A DNA stretch of 64,000 nucleotides from an uncultured Photobacterium sp. (GTDB taxonomy: Bacteria; Pseudomonadota; Gammaproteobacteria; Enterobacterales; Vibrionaceae). Below, piece by piece: positions 19,205 through 29,196 of this stretch; the stretch's first letter is position 1; each line of letters opens with the position of its first letter. The stretch lies in contig NZ_CAMRAN010000003.1 of NCBI RefSeq assembly GCF_947039875.1, forward strand, positions 62,001-126,000, written 5' to 3'. The position numbers were made by a program, and so were the translations under genes. Under the pieces are notes generated by a model. The model worked only from the letters and a program-made list of their open reading frames with translations. It searched no databases and was not told where the DNA came from.

Positions 19205-19414
19205 TTAGTTATCCAGTGGTGAAGCCCAAACACCTGATTCATCTGCAGGGCAGCGACGTAATCCGGTTTGTTGTTCGAGATAACAACGACTATCACTAAA
19301 CCCTGTCATTTCAATGGTTGTTGGCTGACTAGTTAAGACCCCTGGTACCGTGGTGTAACTGTTAACTGAAAAGCGTTCAATATCCATATTGACCATCATC
19401 GATTTAAAATCCAT
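19205..19414 (-). CDS. Small hypothetical protein
   Basis: A 69-aa ORF between the ast cluster and crp, on the crp strand. I do not recognise the family. The composition looks protein-like (mixed polar residues, two Cys in SRCYLEQQTGLRRCPADES), with no signal peptide or membrane helix. The RBS before the ATG is poor. It is kept because it fills the gap on one strand, bounded by the ast hairpin and the crp terminator; it may be spurious. Confidence 0.45.
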   Translation of the reverse strand: MDFKSMMVNMDIERFSVNSYTTVPGVLTSQPTTIEMTGFSDSRCYLEQQTGLRRCPADESGVWASPLDN

Positions 19415-19517
19415 TTGTGAGCGAAATGTAGCATAAATAGATGTTATTACAAGTTAAAATTTAACACTAATGCATGAGTGTTCAATGATTGTTTTACGGT
19501 GATCATCTGGGAGTGAT

Positions 19518-19546
19518 AAAAAAACCGCAGGCATAAGCTGCGGTTT
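19518..19546 (-). terminator. crp intrinsic terminator
   Basis: On the minus strand AAACCGCAG-loop-CTGCGGTTT runs directly into a run of seven T, 30 bases past the crp stop. Confidence 0.85.
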
Positions 19547-19575
19547 CATCGGTGATCTTGGTATTGCTAAAATAA

Positions 19576-20208
19576 TTAGCGTGTACCGTAAACCACAATA
19601 GTCTTGCCATGAGCAGAAATAAGATTTTGCTCTTCTAGCATTTTAAGAATACGGCCGACTGTTTCGCGAGAACAACCTACGATTTGACCAATTTCTTGAC
19701 GAGTGATCTTAATTTGCATGCCATCAGGGTGTGTCATTGCATCGGGTTGTTTTGCAAGATTCAGTAATGTCTGTGCAATACGACCTGTAACATCAAGGAA
19801 CGCAAGATCACCCACTTTTTGACTTGTCACTTGTAGACGACATGCCATTTGAGCAGATAGACGCATTAGAATATCTGGGTTAACTTGAATTAATTGACGG
19901 AATTTTTTAAATGAAATTTCTGCAACTTCACAAGGGCTTTTTGCGCGAACCCAAGCTGTACGTTCTTGATCTTCTTCGAACAAGCCGAGTTCACCAATAA
20001 AGTCGCCCTGGTTTAGGTAAGAAAGGATCATCTCCTTACCTTCTTCATCCTTGATTAATACAGCAACAGAACCCTTCACGATGTAGTACAAAGTCTCTGC
20101 TTTTTCACCTGCGTGAATTAACGTGCTCTTTGATGGATATTTGTGAATGTGACAATGGGAAAGAAACCACTCTAAAGTTGGATCTGTTTGCGGTTTACCT
20201 GGAACCAT
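19576..20208 (-). CDS. crp: cAMP receptor protein
   Basis: Global cAMP-dependent transcription regulator. The ATG at 20208 (not 20268) gives [20 protein letters not shown], collinear with E. coli Crp, and 210 aa; GAGGAAG lies 8 bases upstream. The cyclic-nucleotide domain includes GELGLFEE and [14 protein letters not shown] (cAMP phosphate Arg and Ser present). The HTH recognition helix is SRETVGRIL. Near-identical to the E. coli protein. Divergent from yhfA across a spacer that contains a CRP-like site. Confidence 0.98.
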   Translation of the reverse strand: MVPGKPQTDPTLEWFLSHCHIHKYPSKSTLIHAGEKAETLYYIVKGSVAVLIKDEEGKEMILSYLNQGDFIGELGLFEEDQERTAWVRAKSPCEVAEISFKKFRQLIQVNPDILMRLSAQMACRLQVTSQKVGDLAFLDVTGRIAQTLLNLAKQPDAMTHPDGMQIKITRQEIGQIVGCSRETVGRILKMLEEQNLISAHGKTIVVYGTR

Positions 20209-20590
20209 ATTACTAACTTCCTCTGCATATGTTGCCCAGCAATATGTTTTGTAAAGATAACTCGACAAAACTGTGCGTTGGCAGGGTTATTCACTCAGCT
20301 GATGGGCTGCGAGCTAACTTAAACTGGTTTAGAGTGTATCCTTTTTTTGGGGCTTTTTCTTGATATTGATCTCGATGACCCGCTCATTTATGAGAGATAA
20401 GTGTGCACATGATCACATCGTTGTGACTTAGTTACCAAAAGCACCGTTTCAAAGTGATTTTACTCTCCAATTCTAGCAATAGAAATATGCAACACAATTA
20501 GCATCAAACAAAATAAATAACGTTTACATCGATGGAATTATCAACAAAAATAAGATCAAATTTTAAATAATATAGCTCAAGGATATAAAA
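20209..20590. promoter_or_regulatory. crp-yhfA divergent regulatory region
   Basis: A 382-bp non-coding spacer holding the promoters of both genes. The only motif I can support is the CRP-like palindrome listed separately; the remainder is AT-rich with no ORF. The 60-base in-frame extension of crp in the ORF track (to 20268) lies here and is untranslated leader. Confidence 0.5.
20402..20417. promoter_or_regulatory. CRP-binding site candidate
   Basis: TGTGC-ACATGA-TCACA matches the TGTGA-N6-TCACA consensus at 9 of 10 core positions. It lies about 195 bases upstream of the crp ATG and 175 upstream of yhfA, a location suited to autoregulation, as known for E. coli crp. Confidence 0.6.
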
Positions 20591-20995
20591 ATGCAGTCAC
20601 GTGTGAAATGGGTAGAAAACATGACGTTTGTTGGCCAATCAGCATCGGGCCATTGCGTCGTTTTAGATGGTAACGGTGGTGAAAAAGGGCCAAGTCCAAT
20701 GGAGTTGGTATTAATGGCTGCCGGGGGATGTAGCTCTGTGGATGTTGTTAGTGGTTTACAAGATTTACAACAGCAGATCACGGCTTGTGAAGTGAATATC
20801 TTTGCCGAACGTCGTGAACAAGCGCCACGAATTTTCACTCATGCCAATTTACACTTTGTTGTTACTGGTCATGATTTAAATGATGCACTAGTGAGTAAGG
20901 TGGTGGCTGACTCGCTTGAAAAATATTGCTCAGTTTGTTTGATGCTAGGTAAAGGTGTTGAAATGAGTCACAGCTATGAGATTGTTGTGGCGTAA
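20591..20995 (+). CDS. yhfA: OsmC-family protein YhfA
   Basis: OsmC/Ohr-fold protein, conserved next to crp in enterobacteria and vibrios; the family includes peroxide-reducing enzymes, but the YhfA function is not established. The two family Cys are present (AAGGCSSVDV and EKYCSVCLM). Starts MQSRVKWVENMTF like E. coli YhfA (MQARVKWVEG). 134 aa. RBS CAAGGATATAAAA. Confidence 0.93.
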   Translation: MQSRVKWVENMTFVGQSASGHCVVLDGNGGEKGPSPMELVLMAAGGCSSVDVVSGLQDLQQQITACEVNIFAERREQAPRIFTHANLHFVVTGHDLNDALVSKVVADSLEKYCSVCLMLGKGVEMSHSYEIVVA

Positions 20996-21090
20996 ATCGA
21001 TGACGGTTGCTGATATCAGTAACCGTTTATCAACGGGTAGTGAGAGCTACGCCTGATGCTTACTTCTGAGTCCCATACAAAGAATAATGC

Positions 21091-21960
21091 TTACACTATT
21101 TTTCCATTTTCAATGAGTTGTTCAAGCAACGGTCGCATAATCAGTTCCATCGCAAAACTCATTTTCCCCCCAGGAACCACAAGGGTATTGTGGCGTGACA
21201 TAAATGAGCCTTGAATCATTGCTAATAAATGTGGAAAGTCGACATTTTTTAAGCCACGAAACCGGATCACGACAAAGCTTTCATCTAAACTTGGAATACC
21301 TTTCGCACTGACAGGGTTTGACGTATCAACGGTAGGGACTCGTTGAAAATTAATATGGGTACGAGAAAACTGCGGGGTGATGTAATTAAGATAGTCATCC
21401 ATTGAGCGCACAATTGATTCCATTACCGCTTCTCTTGAATGACCGCGGTCGCGAGTGTCACGAATAATTTTTTGAATCCACTCTAAGTTTACAATGGGCA
21501 CCATCCCAATCAGTAAATCAACATGCTGAGCAACATTAGTTTCACCATCAACCACACCGCCATGTAGCCCTTCATAAAATAATACATCAGTATTTTCTGC
21601 TAACTGTTGCCAAGGCGTGAAAGTACCCGGCATTTGATTATAAGGTACGGCTTCATCAAAGGTATGTAAGTAACGCCGAAACTTGCCACTGCCGTCTTGA
21701 GCATATTGCTCGAAAAAGTGAGCTAACTGTTCAAAGTCATTGGCTTCTGCACCGAAATAGCTGATATGACGACCTTGTTCTTTAGCTTTACGAATCTCAC
21801 AATCCATCTCTGGGCGAGTAAAGCGATGAAAACTATCGCCTTCTAGCCATGCGGCGTTGATGTCCATCATATTAAACATTTTGCGGAAGGCTTCAGAGGT
21901 GGTGGTCGTACCCGCGCCTGATGAACCAGTGACAGCAATAATAGGGTGTTTTACCGACAT
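21091..21960 (-). CDS. prkB: Phosphoribulokinase-like protein
   Basis: Homologue of the enterobacterial PrkB/YhfB family (uridine kinase-like P-loop). P-loop GSSGAGTTT at about 12-20; conserved HGGVVDGETNVAQHVDLLIG stretch. 289 aa. No RuBisCO context, so a Calvin-cycle role is unlikely; the actual substrate is unknown. Strong RBS AAGGTGAGTT on the minus strand. It faces yhfA convergently, with 95 bp between. Confidence 0.92.
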   Translation of the reverse strand: MSVKHPIIAVTGSSGAGTTTTSEAFRKMFNMMDINAAWLEGDSFHRFTRPEMDCEIRKAKEQGRHISYFGAEANDFEQLAHFFEQYAQDGSGKFRRYLHTFDEAVPYNQMPGTFTPWQQLAENTDVLFYEGLHGGVVDGETNVAQHVDLLIGMVPIVNLEWIQKIIRDTRDRGHSREAVMESIVRSMDDYLNYITPQFSRTHINFQRVPTVDTSNPVSAKGIPSLDESFVVIRFRGLKNVDFPHLLAMIQGSFMSRHNTLVVPGGKMSFAMELIMRPLLEQLIENGKIV

Positions 21961-22111
21961 AACTCACCTTGTTGTTGTGATTAGCATAGGTTTAATAACA
22001 AATAATGGCTAGCGATAAATGTTACTACATGTTTGCTTAAATGTCGGTATTAAGTGATAAAAATGCAACTGGCACCAAGTTTTAATGGTCATCGATACAA
22101 TAACGTAGTGA

Positions 22112-22324
22112 TTACATTTGATTGCGGAGCTTAATATCTACTGATTCATGTAACTCAGAGAAAACAATTACGGCATCACTAGATTGTAATTGGCGTCGTA
22201 CATAAGCTACTTTATCACTGAGGCTGATTTCAACTTCGCCATAATCAGTGCCTTCTCGTAAAATAAATTGTTCGATAAGGTTAGTGAGTGTTTCTGGTGC
22301 GATATCTTGCCAAGGGATAATCAT
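22112..22324 (-). CDS. yheU: UPF0270 protein YheU
   Basis: Small protein (70 aa) of the YheU/UPF0270 family, starting [20 protein letters not shown], with the typical [13 protein letters not shown] stretch. The function is unknown. It lies between yheT and prkB on the same strand, the same order as in E. coli. Confidence 0.9.
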   Translation of the reverse strand: MIIPWQDIAPETLTNLIEQFILREGTDYGEVEISLSDKVAYVRRQLQSSDAVIVFSELHESVDIKLRNQM

Positions 22325-22391
22325 TACAACTTCTTAAATGACTAATAAAATAATAACCGCAGTATATTCTTAAAATTAGCATGAAAGAAAG

Positions 22392-23390
22392 TCAGTCATT
22401 ATTTGATTGGGTTGTTTGATGGTGATCTAATTGTTGTTGAAACCATGCAGGCACTGTGTGCTCTAACCAAAATTGTGGTTTGAGTAAGCTACCATTGATA
22501 AAACCGACATGACCACCAGTAGCTGATAAATCATAACGAATGTTGGCAGGTAATGGCTGTGATGGAATAACATCGCTGTTCATAAACGGATCATCTTTAG
22601 CATGAATGATCCGTAAAGGACGACGAATGTTTGTCAGTTGCAGTAAGCCACTGCAACGTTGATAGTAGTCATTAGCATTTTTGAAACCATGTAATGGTGC
22701 CGTTACCGCTTGATCAAATTGCCACACATTGTTAATTGATGCTAACTGTTGCTGATTAATGGGCATGGTGTGAGGCTGACGTTCAATCTTTTGTGCAATG
22801 GTGCGTTTAAGTGATGTTAGTAAGTAGCGTTGATATACCCGTGAGAACCCTTGCTGAATACGATCAGAACAAGAGGCAAGGTTAAGTGGTGGTGAAATCG
22901 CTTGAGCTGCAATCAGTTCACTATTATTAGGATAGTTAGCTAAGTAATTAATCAACACATTACCACCTAGAGATACCCCAACAGCCATAAATGGGCGTTG
23001 GGGAAATTGCTGCCGTAGCCATTGAATCAAGAAACGTACATCTTTGATGTCACCGGAATGATAGCTTTGTGGATGACGATTTAATTCACCGCTGCAGCCT
23101 CTAAAATGCATCATTACTCCAAGCCAGCCTTGCTGTTTGGCGGCCATCAATAAGCCATTAGCATAAGGGCTGTTAAAACTGCCTTCTAAACCATGTAATA
23201 AAATCATCAATGGCTGGTGGTGGTTAGTGTGGTCTGGCTGTTCTGTCCAAGCGAGATCGATAAAATCGTCATCAGGCATTTCAAGGCGTTGAGTGATAGG
23301 GGTAAAGAGGGGCTGGCGACGAATAAAGCGAGGTAATAAGGTTTGTAAGTGGGGATTACTTAATCCGATAGCAGCGCTAAATGGTTGCAT
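22392..23390 (-). CDS. yheT: Alpha/beta hydrolase YheT
   Basis: Hydrolase of the YheT/AB-hydrolase 4 (UPF0017) family. Nucleophile elbow GVSLGGN (Ser about 143), oxyanion LLHGLEGS, acid in HAKDDPFM and His in GGHVGF form the triad. 332 aa. RBS AAGGACATTAC. Co-directional with yheS upstream and yheU downstream. The substrate is unknown. Confidence 0.92.
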   Translation of the reverse strand: MQPFSAAIGLSNPHLQTLLPRFIRRQPLFTPITQRLEMPDDDFIDLAWTEQPDHTNHHQPLMILLHGLEGSFNSPYANGLLMAAKQQGWLGVMMHFRGCSGELNRHPQSYHSGDIKDVRFLIQWLRQQFPQRPFMAVGVSLGGNVLINYLANYPNNSELIAAQAISPPLNLASCSDRIQQGFSRVYQRYLLTSLKRTIAQKIERQPHTMPINQQQLASINNVWQFDQAVTAPLHGFKNANDYYQRCSGLLQLTNIRRPLRIIHAKDDPFMNSDVIPSQPLPANIRYDLSATGGHVGFINGSLLKPQFWLEHTVPAWFQQQLDHHQTTQSNND

Positions 23391-23410
23391 GTAATGTCCT
23401 TGATCTTAAT

Positions 23411-23447
23411 AAAAACGCCGTAGTAATAAAACTATCACTACGGCGTT
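23411..23447 (-). terminator. yheS terminator
   Basis: Between yheS and yheT on the minus strand: AACGCCGTAGT-loop(12)-ACTACGGCGTT followed by TTTATTAAG. The 11-bp perfect stem makes it a good intrinsic terminator, so yheT may be transcribed from its own promoter as well. Confidence 0.7.
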
Positions 23448-23453
23448 AAATGA

Positions 23454-25376
23454 TCACTCAGCGTTAAGCTGGCTTTCCATTTCTTCTAGTTGTTCTTGTA
23501 GTTCCATCCAGGCAACTTCAATGTCTTCAAGATCGGATTTAGCGTTGCCTTGAAGTTTTAACTGTTCATTCATTTGCGCTTTATTTTCAGGCTCATAAAT
23601 GGTGCTATCACTTAATGCCGTTTCTGCTGCAGTGATGATTGCATTGAGCTTATCCATTTGCTTTTCAAGCTTGGTGATCTCTTTGCGAATTGGAGCGGTT
23701 TGTTTACGGAATTCAGCATCTAAGCGTTTTTGTTCTTTACGTGATGCAGCACTGTTGTCTTTATTGGTTTCAGGTTTTGCTGCCTGTTGTTCACGACGTT
23801 CATTACGTTGTTGTTCACTTAACCATTTGTGGTAATCACTTAAATCACCATCAAAAGGGACTACTTGGCGATCGTGAACCAAGTATAAATCATCGGTCGT
23901 TGCACGGAGTAAGTAACGGTCATGGCTAACAATAACCATTGCGCCTTCATAAGATTGTAACGCGAAGGTCAGTGCTTGACGCATATCTAAGTCAAGGTGG
24001 TTAGTCGGTTCATCGAGTAACAATAGGTTTGGACGTTGCCAAACAATTAACGCTAATACCAAGCGCGCTTTTTCACCGCCAGAAAACGGGCCGACTTTCT
24101 CTAGTGCTTTATCACCAATAAAACCAAAACTACCTAAGTAATCACGCAGTTGTTGTTCGGTTGAATTTGGTGCGATACGTGCCATGTGTTGAACTGGTGT
24201 ATCATCAAGGTATAAGGTTTCTAATTGATGCTGAGCAAAGTAGCCAATTTTAACCCCTTGTGAGAACGCCATATCACCGGCTTTAGCGGGTAAATCACCC
24301 GCGAGCATTTTAATTAAGGTTGATTTACCGGCACCATTACGCCCCAGTAATCCAATTCGGCTTCCCGGCACTAAATTTAAGCGGATCTTTTCTAGAATCA
24401 GTAAATCATCATAACCAGCAGCGACATGATCCATCATTAGTATCGGATTTGGCAGTGCGCTGGGTTCTCTAAACTCAAATGTAAATGGGTTATCAAGCTG
24501 CGCTGGCAGTACTTTCTCCATCCGTTCTAATGCTTTAATGCGGCTTTGCGCTTGGCGTGCTTTGCTGGCTTTGTAACGAAAGCGTTCGATATATGACTGC
24601 ATGTGCGTCATTTGCTTCTGTTGCTTTTGAAACATTGCTTGTTGCAATACCAGTTTTTCTGCGCGTTGAACTTCAAACGAGGAATAGTTACCGGTGTAAC
24701 TGTTCATGGTTTGGTTTTCAACGTGAATAATACGGTTAATAACCGGGTCTAAGAAATCACGGTCATGGGAAATCAGCACTAAGGTACCACGATAGCTTTG
24801 AAGCCATTTCTCAAGCCACATTACCGCATCAAGATCTAAGTGGTTAGTGGGCTCATCGAGTAATAACAGATCAGAACGGCATAGTAGTGCTTGAGCAAGG
24901 TTTAAACGCATGCGCCAACCACCAGAGAACTGGGTTAAGTTCCACTGCATTTGGTGTTGTGAAAAGCCTAAACCATTGAGTAATTCAGCGGCACGGGCAT
25001 TAATGCTGTAGCCACCGATAGTGTCAATTTTACCGTGTAATTCAGCAACTTTATTGCCGTTATCTGCCAGTTCTGCTGCAATTAATTGACGTTCAAGTTC
25101 ACGGTATTCACGATCACCATCAATGACATATTCAATTGCCGCGCGTTCCAGTGCTGGAGTTTCCTGAGCTACCCACGCTAATTCCCAATTACTTGGAAAC
25201 TGACAATTACCGCCATCTAAGCTGAGTTCATTTTTAAGTAATGCAAATAAGGTTGATTTACCACAACCATTTTTACCTACCAGGCCTACTTTATCGCCAG
25301 GGTTAATGGTTGCTGTGGCATTTTCAAGCAGAACTTTACCACCACGTAGAAGTTGGATATCTGAAAAGATAATCAT
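23454..25376 (-). CDS. yheS: ABC-F family ATPase YheS
   Basis: Ribosome-associated ABC-F protein with two ATP-binding cassettes and no membrane domain. Cassette 1: GKNGCGKST (about 36-44), FSGGWRMRL, LLLDEPTNHLD. Cassette 2: GRNGAGKST (about 344-352), FSGGEKARL, LLLDEPTNHLD. The linker between them is basic and helical (ABC-tran extension), with a C-terminal coiled coil (about 540-640). 640 aa, as in E. coli YheS. Divergent from kefG across 256 bp with no ORF. Confidence 0.95.
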   Translation of the reverse strand: MIIFSDIQLLRGGKVLLENATATINPGDKVGLVGKNGCGKSTLFALLKNELSLDGGNCQFPSNWELAWVAQETPALERAAIEYVIDGDREYRELERQLIAAELADNGNKVAELHGKIDTIGGYSINARAAELLNGLGFSQHQMQWNLTQFSGGWRMRLNLAQALLCRSDLLLLDEPTNHLDLDAVMWLEKWLQSYRGTLVLISHDRDFLDPVINRIIHVENQTMNSYTGNYSSFEVQRAEKLVLQQAMFQKQQKQMTHMQSYIERFRYKASKARQAQSRIKALERMEKVLPAQLDNPFTFEFREPSALPNPILMMDHVAAGYDDLLILEKIRLNLVPGSRIGLLGRNGAGKSTLIKMLAGDLPAKAGDMAFSQGVKIGYFAQHQLETLYLDDTPVQHMARIAPNSTEQQLRDYLGSFGFIGDKALEKVGPFSGGEKARLVLALIVWQRPNLLLLDEPTNHLDLDMRQALTFALQSYEGAMVIVSHDRYLLRATTDDLYLVHDRQVVPFDGDLSDYHKWLSEQQRNERREQQAAKPETNKDNSAASRKEQKRLDAEFRKQTAPIRKEITKLEKQMDKLNAIITAAETALSDSTIYEPENKAQMNEQLKLQGNAKSDLEDIEVAWMELQEQLEEMESQLNAE

Positions 25377-25632
25377 CGATAGCGCCGGGGACGTGCCCGC
25401 TCCACAAAATTAAACGGAAATCATGCTCAGGAGTCTAACCCAAACTTGAACGACTGGCTAACCTCACGCTGAGTTCACCGCTCTGGTAATGTGATGATGT
25501 CTGGCTGATTAAAATAGAAATATCAACTAAACAATCATATTAAGTAACAATTAGGTATGATGGTTAACAATTAGACGTGCAATGTTTTATAACGGCGTTA
25601 CTTCATCTGTCAAATGACGTGCAAAGGACAAT

Positions 25633-26208
25633 ATGACTGATTTGAAAATATTAATTATCTTTGCGCATCCTGATTCACAAGAGTCAGTGGCTAACCATGC
25701 GTTACTCAATGAAGTAAAACACTTATCCCATGTCACAGTACATGATCTGTATGCTACTTATCCTGATTTTTTTATTGATGAAGTAGCAGAACGCACACGA
25801 GTGGCCGCTCATGATGTGATTATATTTCAACATCCCTTATATATGTATTCTTGCCCGGCATTACTTAAAGAATGGCTTGATCGGGTACTAAGTAAAGGGT
25901 TTGCACATGGTGAGGGGACAGCAACCAAAGGTAAATATTGGCGATCGGTGATTACCACCGGTGGTGCGGCTGAGGCTTATAGTCCTGATGGTTATAACCG
26001 TTGCAGTATTGACGATATTTTAAAGCCGTTTGAATTGTGTGCAGACCTTTGTCGAATGCAGTGGTTACCGCCGTTAGTAGTGCATTGGGCTCGGCGAATT
26101 CCTGAGTTGGAGCGCCAGCAGCATGCACAATGGTATCGGCAGTGGTTAATCAACCCTCATCAAAACGATCCGCAATTACCGCTAATCACAGGAGATCGCC
26201 ATGGATAA
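25633..26208 (+). CDS. kefG: Glutathione-regulated potassium-efflux ancillary protein KefG
   Basis: Flavodoxin-fold quinone oxidoreductase-like subunit needed for full KefB activity; cytoplasmic. Begins [18 protein letters not shown] (FMN-phosphate region), followed by [21 protein letters not shown], conserved in the KefF/KefG family. 191 aa. RBS AAAGGACAAT. Overlaps kefB by 8 bases, supporting coupled translation. The 25377-25632 spacer to yheS shows no ORF or clear motif. Confidence 0.93.
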   Translation: MTDLKILIIFAHPDSQESVANHALLNEVKHLSHVTVHDLYATYPDFFIDEVAERTRVAAHDVIIFQHPLYMYSCPALLKEWLDRVLSKGFAHGEGTATKGKYWRSVITTGGAAEAYSPDGYNRCSIDDILKPFELCADLCRMQWLPPLVVHWARRIPELERQQHAQWYRQWLINPHQNDPQLPLITGDRHG

Positions 26209-28006
26209 TGACTTTTTAGTGGTGACTGTGATTTTTTTAGGGGCTGCCATTATTGCGGTGCCATTAGCACAACGGTTAGGTTTAGGATCTGTGCTGGGGT
26301 ATCTAATTGCGGGGATCTGTATTGGTCCATGGGGATTGGGATTAATCTCTGATGTAGACGCTATGTTGCATTTCTCTGAATTTGGGGTGGTGCTACTGTT
26401 GTTTTTGATAGGCTTAGAACTTAACCCTAAAAAATTATGGCAAATGCGCAAACCTATTTTAGGGTTGGGAGGCAGTCAAGTGGTGATCTCTAGCATCGTA
26501 ATAGCTGTTATTGCTTTTAGCTGTAGTCATTTTTTTCCAGCTCTTGGTTGGCGTGATGCGATTGTTATCGGCATGGGATTGGGATTGTCGTCAACCGCGA
26601 TTGCATTACGGGTGATAGATGAGCAACAATTAAGTGGTAGCGAAACGGGTCAATCAGGATTTGCAGTGCTGTTATTTCAAGATATTGCCGTTATTCCAAT
26701 GTTAGCATTATTACCGCTATTAGCCGGAAATGCGGGCGGCAGTTGGCTGGATGGCATTTGGATGTTAAGTAGTATTGTTATTTTCTTAGTCGCTGGACAT
26801 TTTTTATTACGGCCACTGTTTCGTTATGTCGTCATGAGTGGTGTACGTGAACTGTTTAATGTCGCCGCTTTATTGTTGGTGGTGGGTATTGCGCTGATTA
26901 TGCAGATGATCGGTCTATCAATGGCACTCGGTGCTTTTCTGGCCGGCGTACTATTGGCAGAAAGTGAATATCGACATGAGCTTGAAATTGCTATTGAACC
27001 TTTTAAAGGATTATTACTGGGATTGTTTTTTATCTCGGTTGGCATGGCGGTTAATCTGGGATTGTTACTACAATACCCATTACAAATTTTAGCTGCAGTT
27101 ATTGCTTTAGTGATGATTAAAGCCAGCATATTATATGTCTTAGCGCGTCTATTCGGTGTTGAAACGAAAGCGCGCAGCCAAATGGCGGCTATTTTAAGTC
27201 AAGGTGGTGAATTTGCTTTTGTGTTATTTACGGCAGCTAAAGCTGATGGATTATTAAGTGGTGAGTTAGCACCGCTGTTATTAGTGGTGGTGAGTTTATC
27301 AATGATGACCACTCCGCTGATTTTACAGATACAAAAGCGTTGGTATGTGCGTAGTTTTAAAGCTAAAGATACACAACCACCACCGTCGAATGTGATTGAT
27401 CGTCAGCCTCGTGTCATTATTACCGGGTTTGGACGCTTTGGGCAGGTGGTGGGGCGGTTACTGTTTGCCAATAAAATTCGCGTTACTGTACTAGAGCGCG
27501 ATCCCAGTCAAATTCAATTTTTACGTAAATTTGGTTATAAAGTGTATTACGGTGATGCAACCCAATTGGATTTATTACGATCAGCAGGTGCTGATAATGC
27601 TGAAGCCTTAATTATTTGTACCGATGATCCCAGTGAAGTCATAGAGGTCGTGACACTTTGCCAACAACATTTTCCACGATTGAAATTAATGGCTCGTGCA
27701 CGTAGTCGAGTTGAAGCGCATCAATTATTGAGTTACGGAGTGGAATGCTTTTCACGTGAAACATTTGAAGGAGCTCTTGATTTAGGTCGTCAAGCCCTCA
27801 TATCTTTAGGTATGCATCCTTATAAAGCGAATCGTGCTCAGGCGCATTTTCGTAAAATCGATAGCCAAGCATTACGTGATTTATTGCCTCAGCATAGTGA
27901 AGATGTCAATTTGGCTTCACGTCAAAAAGAAGCGCGTAAAGAGCTAGAAGATATTTTTGATCGTGAGATGCGCGGAGAACAACAACGCTACCAAGGTTGG
28001 GATTAA
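26201..28006 (+). CDS. kefB: Glutathione-regulated potassium/proton antiporter KefB
   Basis: Inner-membrane K+ efflux system activated by electrophile-glutathione adducts. The CPA2 antiporter domain spans about 1-375, with many membrane helices, including [14 protein letters not shown] and [12 protein letters not shown]. An RCK/TrkA-N Rossmann domain follows ([18 protein letters not shown], about 403-420), binding nucleotide and glutathione. 601 aa, as in E. coli. It lies with kefG upstream and yheV 15 bases downstream. Confidence 0.95.
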   Translation: MDNDFLVVTVIFLGAAIIAVPLAQRLGLGSVLGYLIAGICIGPWGLGLISDVDAMLHFSEFGVVLLLFLIGLELNPKKLWQMRKPILGLGGSQVVISSIVIAVIAFSCSHFFPALGWRDAIVIGMGLGLSSTAIALRVIDEQQLSGSETGQSGFAVLLFQDIAVIPMLALLPLLAGNAGGSWLDGIWMLSSIVIFLVAGHFLLRPLFRYVVMSGVRELFNVAALLLVVGIALIMQMIGLSMALGAFLAGVLLAESEYRHELEIAIEPFKGLLLGLFFISVGMAVNLGLLLQYPLQILAAVIALVMIKASILYVLARLFGVETKARSQMAAILSQGGEFAFVLFTAAKADGLLSGELAPLLLVVVSLSMMTTPLILQIQKRWYVRSFKAKDTQPPPSNVIDRQPRVIITGFGRFGQVVGRLLFANKIRVTVLERDPSQIQFLRKFGYKVYYGDATQLDLLRSAGADNAEALIICTDDPSEVIEVVTLCQQHFPRLKLMARARSRVEAHQLLSYGVECFSRETFEGALDLGRQALISLGMHPYKANRAQAHFRKIDSQALRDLLPQHSEDVNLASRQKEARKELEDIFDREMRGEQQRYQGWD

Positions 28007-28021
28007 TCAAGGAGTGATTCA

Positions 28022-28231
28022 ATGAACAAAAAACGGTTTATTGCAGGAGCAGTGTGTCCGAATTGCCAAATACAAGATACATTACGCTGGTGGCAACAAC
28101 ATGATATTGAATATATTGAATGTGCGCTATGTCATCACCTTGATACACGTTTGCCACAGTCAGTAAAAGAAAGTGAACAACTTTCTTCAGCAACCAAACA
28201 ACAAGTGATAGGGATTTTTAAACCAGAGTAA
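28022..28231 (+). CDS. yheV: Zinc-ribbon-like protein YheV
   Basis: Small YheV/DUF2387 protein, 69 aa, with two CxxC pairs (CPNC and CALC) likely to bind zinc, the RFIAGAVCP start and a QQVIGIFKPE end, as in E. coli YheV. RBS AAGGAGTGATTCA. Last gene of kefG-kefB-yheV. Function unknown. Confidence 0.9.
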   Translation: MNKKRFIAGAVCPNCQIQDTLRWWQQHDIEYIECALCHHLDTRLPQSVKESEQLSSATKQQVIGIFKPE

Positions 28232-28314
28232 TGTGATAATGGCATCTCAATGGTATTATCCTGTATGATGTGGAAACGAAAACTATCACCCCAAGCTTAA
28301 ATTTTGGAGTTAAC

Positions 28315-28893
28315 ATGAAAGTCGCTAAAGACACAGTAGTAAGCTTAGCTTACCAAGTGAAAACTGAAGAAGGTATCGTTGTCGATCAATCAACAGTTGA
28401 AGTACCTCTTGATTACCTACACGGTCATAACAACCTTATTCCTGGTCTGGAAAAAGCGCTTGAAGGTCACGTGGCAGGCGACAAGTTTGAAATCACTGTT
28501 GCTCCTGAAGAAGCTTATGGTGAGCACATGGACGAAATGGTTCAGCGTGTTCCTGCAAATGTATTCCAAGGTGTTGATGAAATCACTGTTGGCATGCGTT
28601 TCCTTGCAGATACTGATCAAGGTCCAATCCCTGTAGAAGTTACTGAAGTTGACGGTGACGAAGTTGTTGTTGATGGCAACCACATGCTTGCTGGCCAAAC
28701 ATTAGGTTTTGATGTCGAAGTTGTTGCTGTACGTGCTGCAACTGAAGAAGAAATCGAACACGGTCACCTACACCAAGGTGGCGGTTGTGGCGATCACGGT
28801 GACGACGATTGCTGTGGCGGTGAGCATGGTCACGGTAATGATGAAGGTTGTTGCGGTGGCGAAGGTAAGGGCGGCTGCGGCTGTTCTCACTAA
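28315..28893 (+). CDS. slyD: FKBP-type peptidyl-prolyl isomerase and metallochaperone SlyD
   Basis: Cytoplasmic prolyl isomerase/chaperone that also binds nickel for hydrogenase maturation. ATG 28315 gives MKVAKDTVVSLAYQV, collinear with E. coli SlyD, behind TTTTGGAGTTAAC. FKBP halves (1-70 and about 120-150) flank an insert-in-flap domain (about 70-120). The C-terminal tail from about 150 is rich in His and Cys (GDDDCCGGEHGHG, EGCCGGEGKGGCGC). 192 aa. Followed by a strong terminator. Confidence 0.96.
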   Translation: MKVAKDTVVSLAYQVKTEEGIVVDQSTVEVPLDYLHGHNNLIPGLEKALEGHVAGDKFEITVAPEEAYGEHMDEMVQRVPANVFQGVDEITVGMRFLADTDQGPIPVEVTEVDGDEVVVDGNHMLAGQTLGFDVEVVAVRAATEEEIEHGHLHQGGGCGDHGDDDCCGGEHGHGNDEGCCGGEGKGGCGCSH

Positions 28894-28912
28894 TCACATT
28901 TATTGTGATCAT

Positions 28913-28937
28913 AAAAAGGAAGCCTCGGCTTCCTTTT
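28913..28937 (+). terminator. slyD/slyX bidirectional terminator
   Basis: AAAAAGGAAGCC-TC-GGCTTCCTTTTTT sits between convergent slyD and slyX, 20 bases after the slyD stop; both strands have a T-rich end. A smaller ATCACA/TGTGAT hairpin precedes it. Confidence 0.85.
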
Positions 28938-28964
28938 TTGTTTTTTATCTTGTCGAACTTCGAT

Positions 28965-29186
28965 TTAATAATGTGGCGGTGGCGTTTCTTCTGACTCGTC
29001 TGCCATATTAGAGGTTTGCATACCTTTAACTTTACCGACCATAAACTTAAGTTGTACTTCCATTCGATCAATCATAAATTGCTGCTTCGTTAGCGCATCA
29101 TTTAATTCATCAATGGTCTGTTCTTGGAAGGCGAGTTTCATCTCAAGTTCATCAAGACGGCTTTGTAGTTGTTGTATCTCATTCAT
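28965..29186 (-). CDS. slyX: SlyX family protein
   Basis: Short coiled-coil protein (73 aa) of unknown function. ATG 29186 is chosen over the ORF-track start at 29345, because the extra 53 residues overlap the upstream WD40 gene in another frame and the family begins [20 protein letters not shown]. Ends in the typical PPPHY. Ten bases separate it from the WD40 lipoprotein gene upstream, so the two are likely co-transcribed. Confidence 0.9.
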   Translation of the reverse strand: MNEIQQLQSRLDELEMKLAFQEQTIDELNDALTKQQFMIDRMEVQLKFMVGKVKGMQTSNMADESEETPPPHY

Positions 29187-29196
29187 GGGATATCTT

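Noticed and set aside
20209-20268. 20-residue extension of Crp
   Set aside because: The GAGGAAG RBS and E. coli alignment place the start at 20208.
28640-29071. His/Arg-rich minus-strand ORF
   Set aside because: Shadow of the His/Cys-rich tail of slyD.
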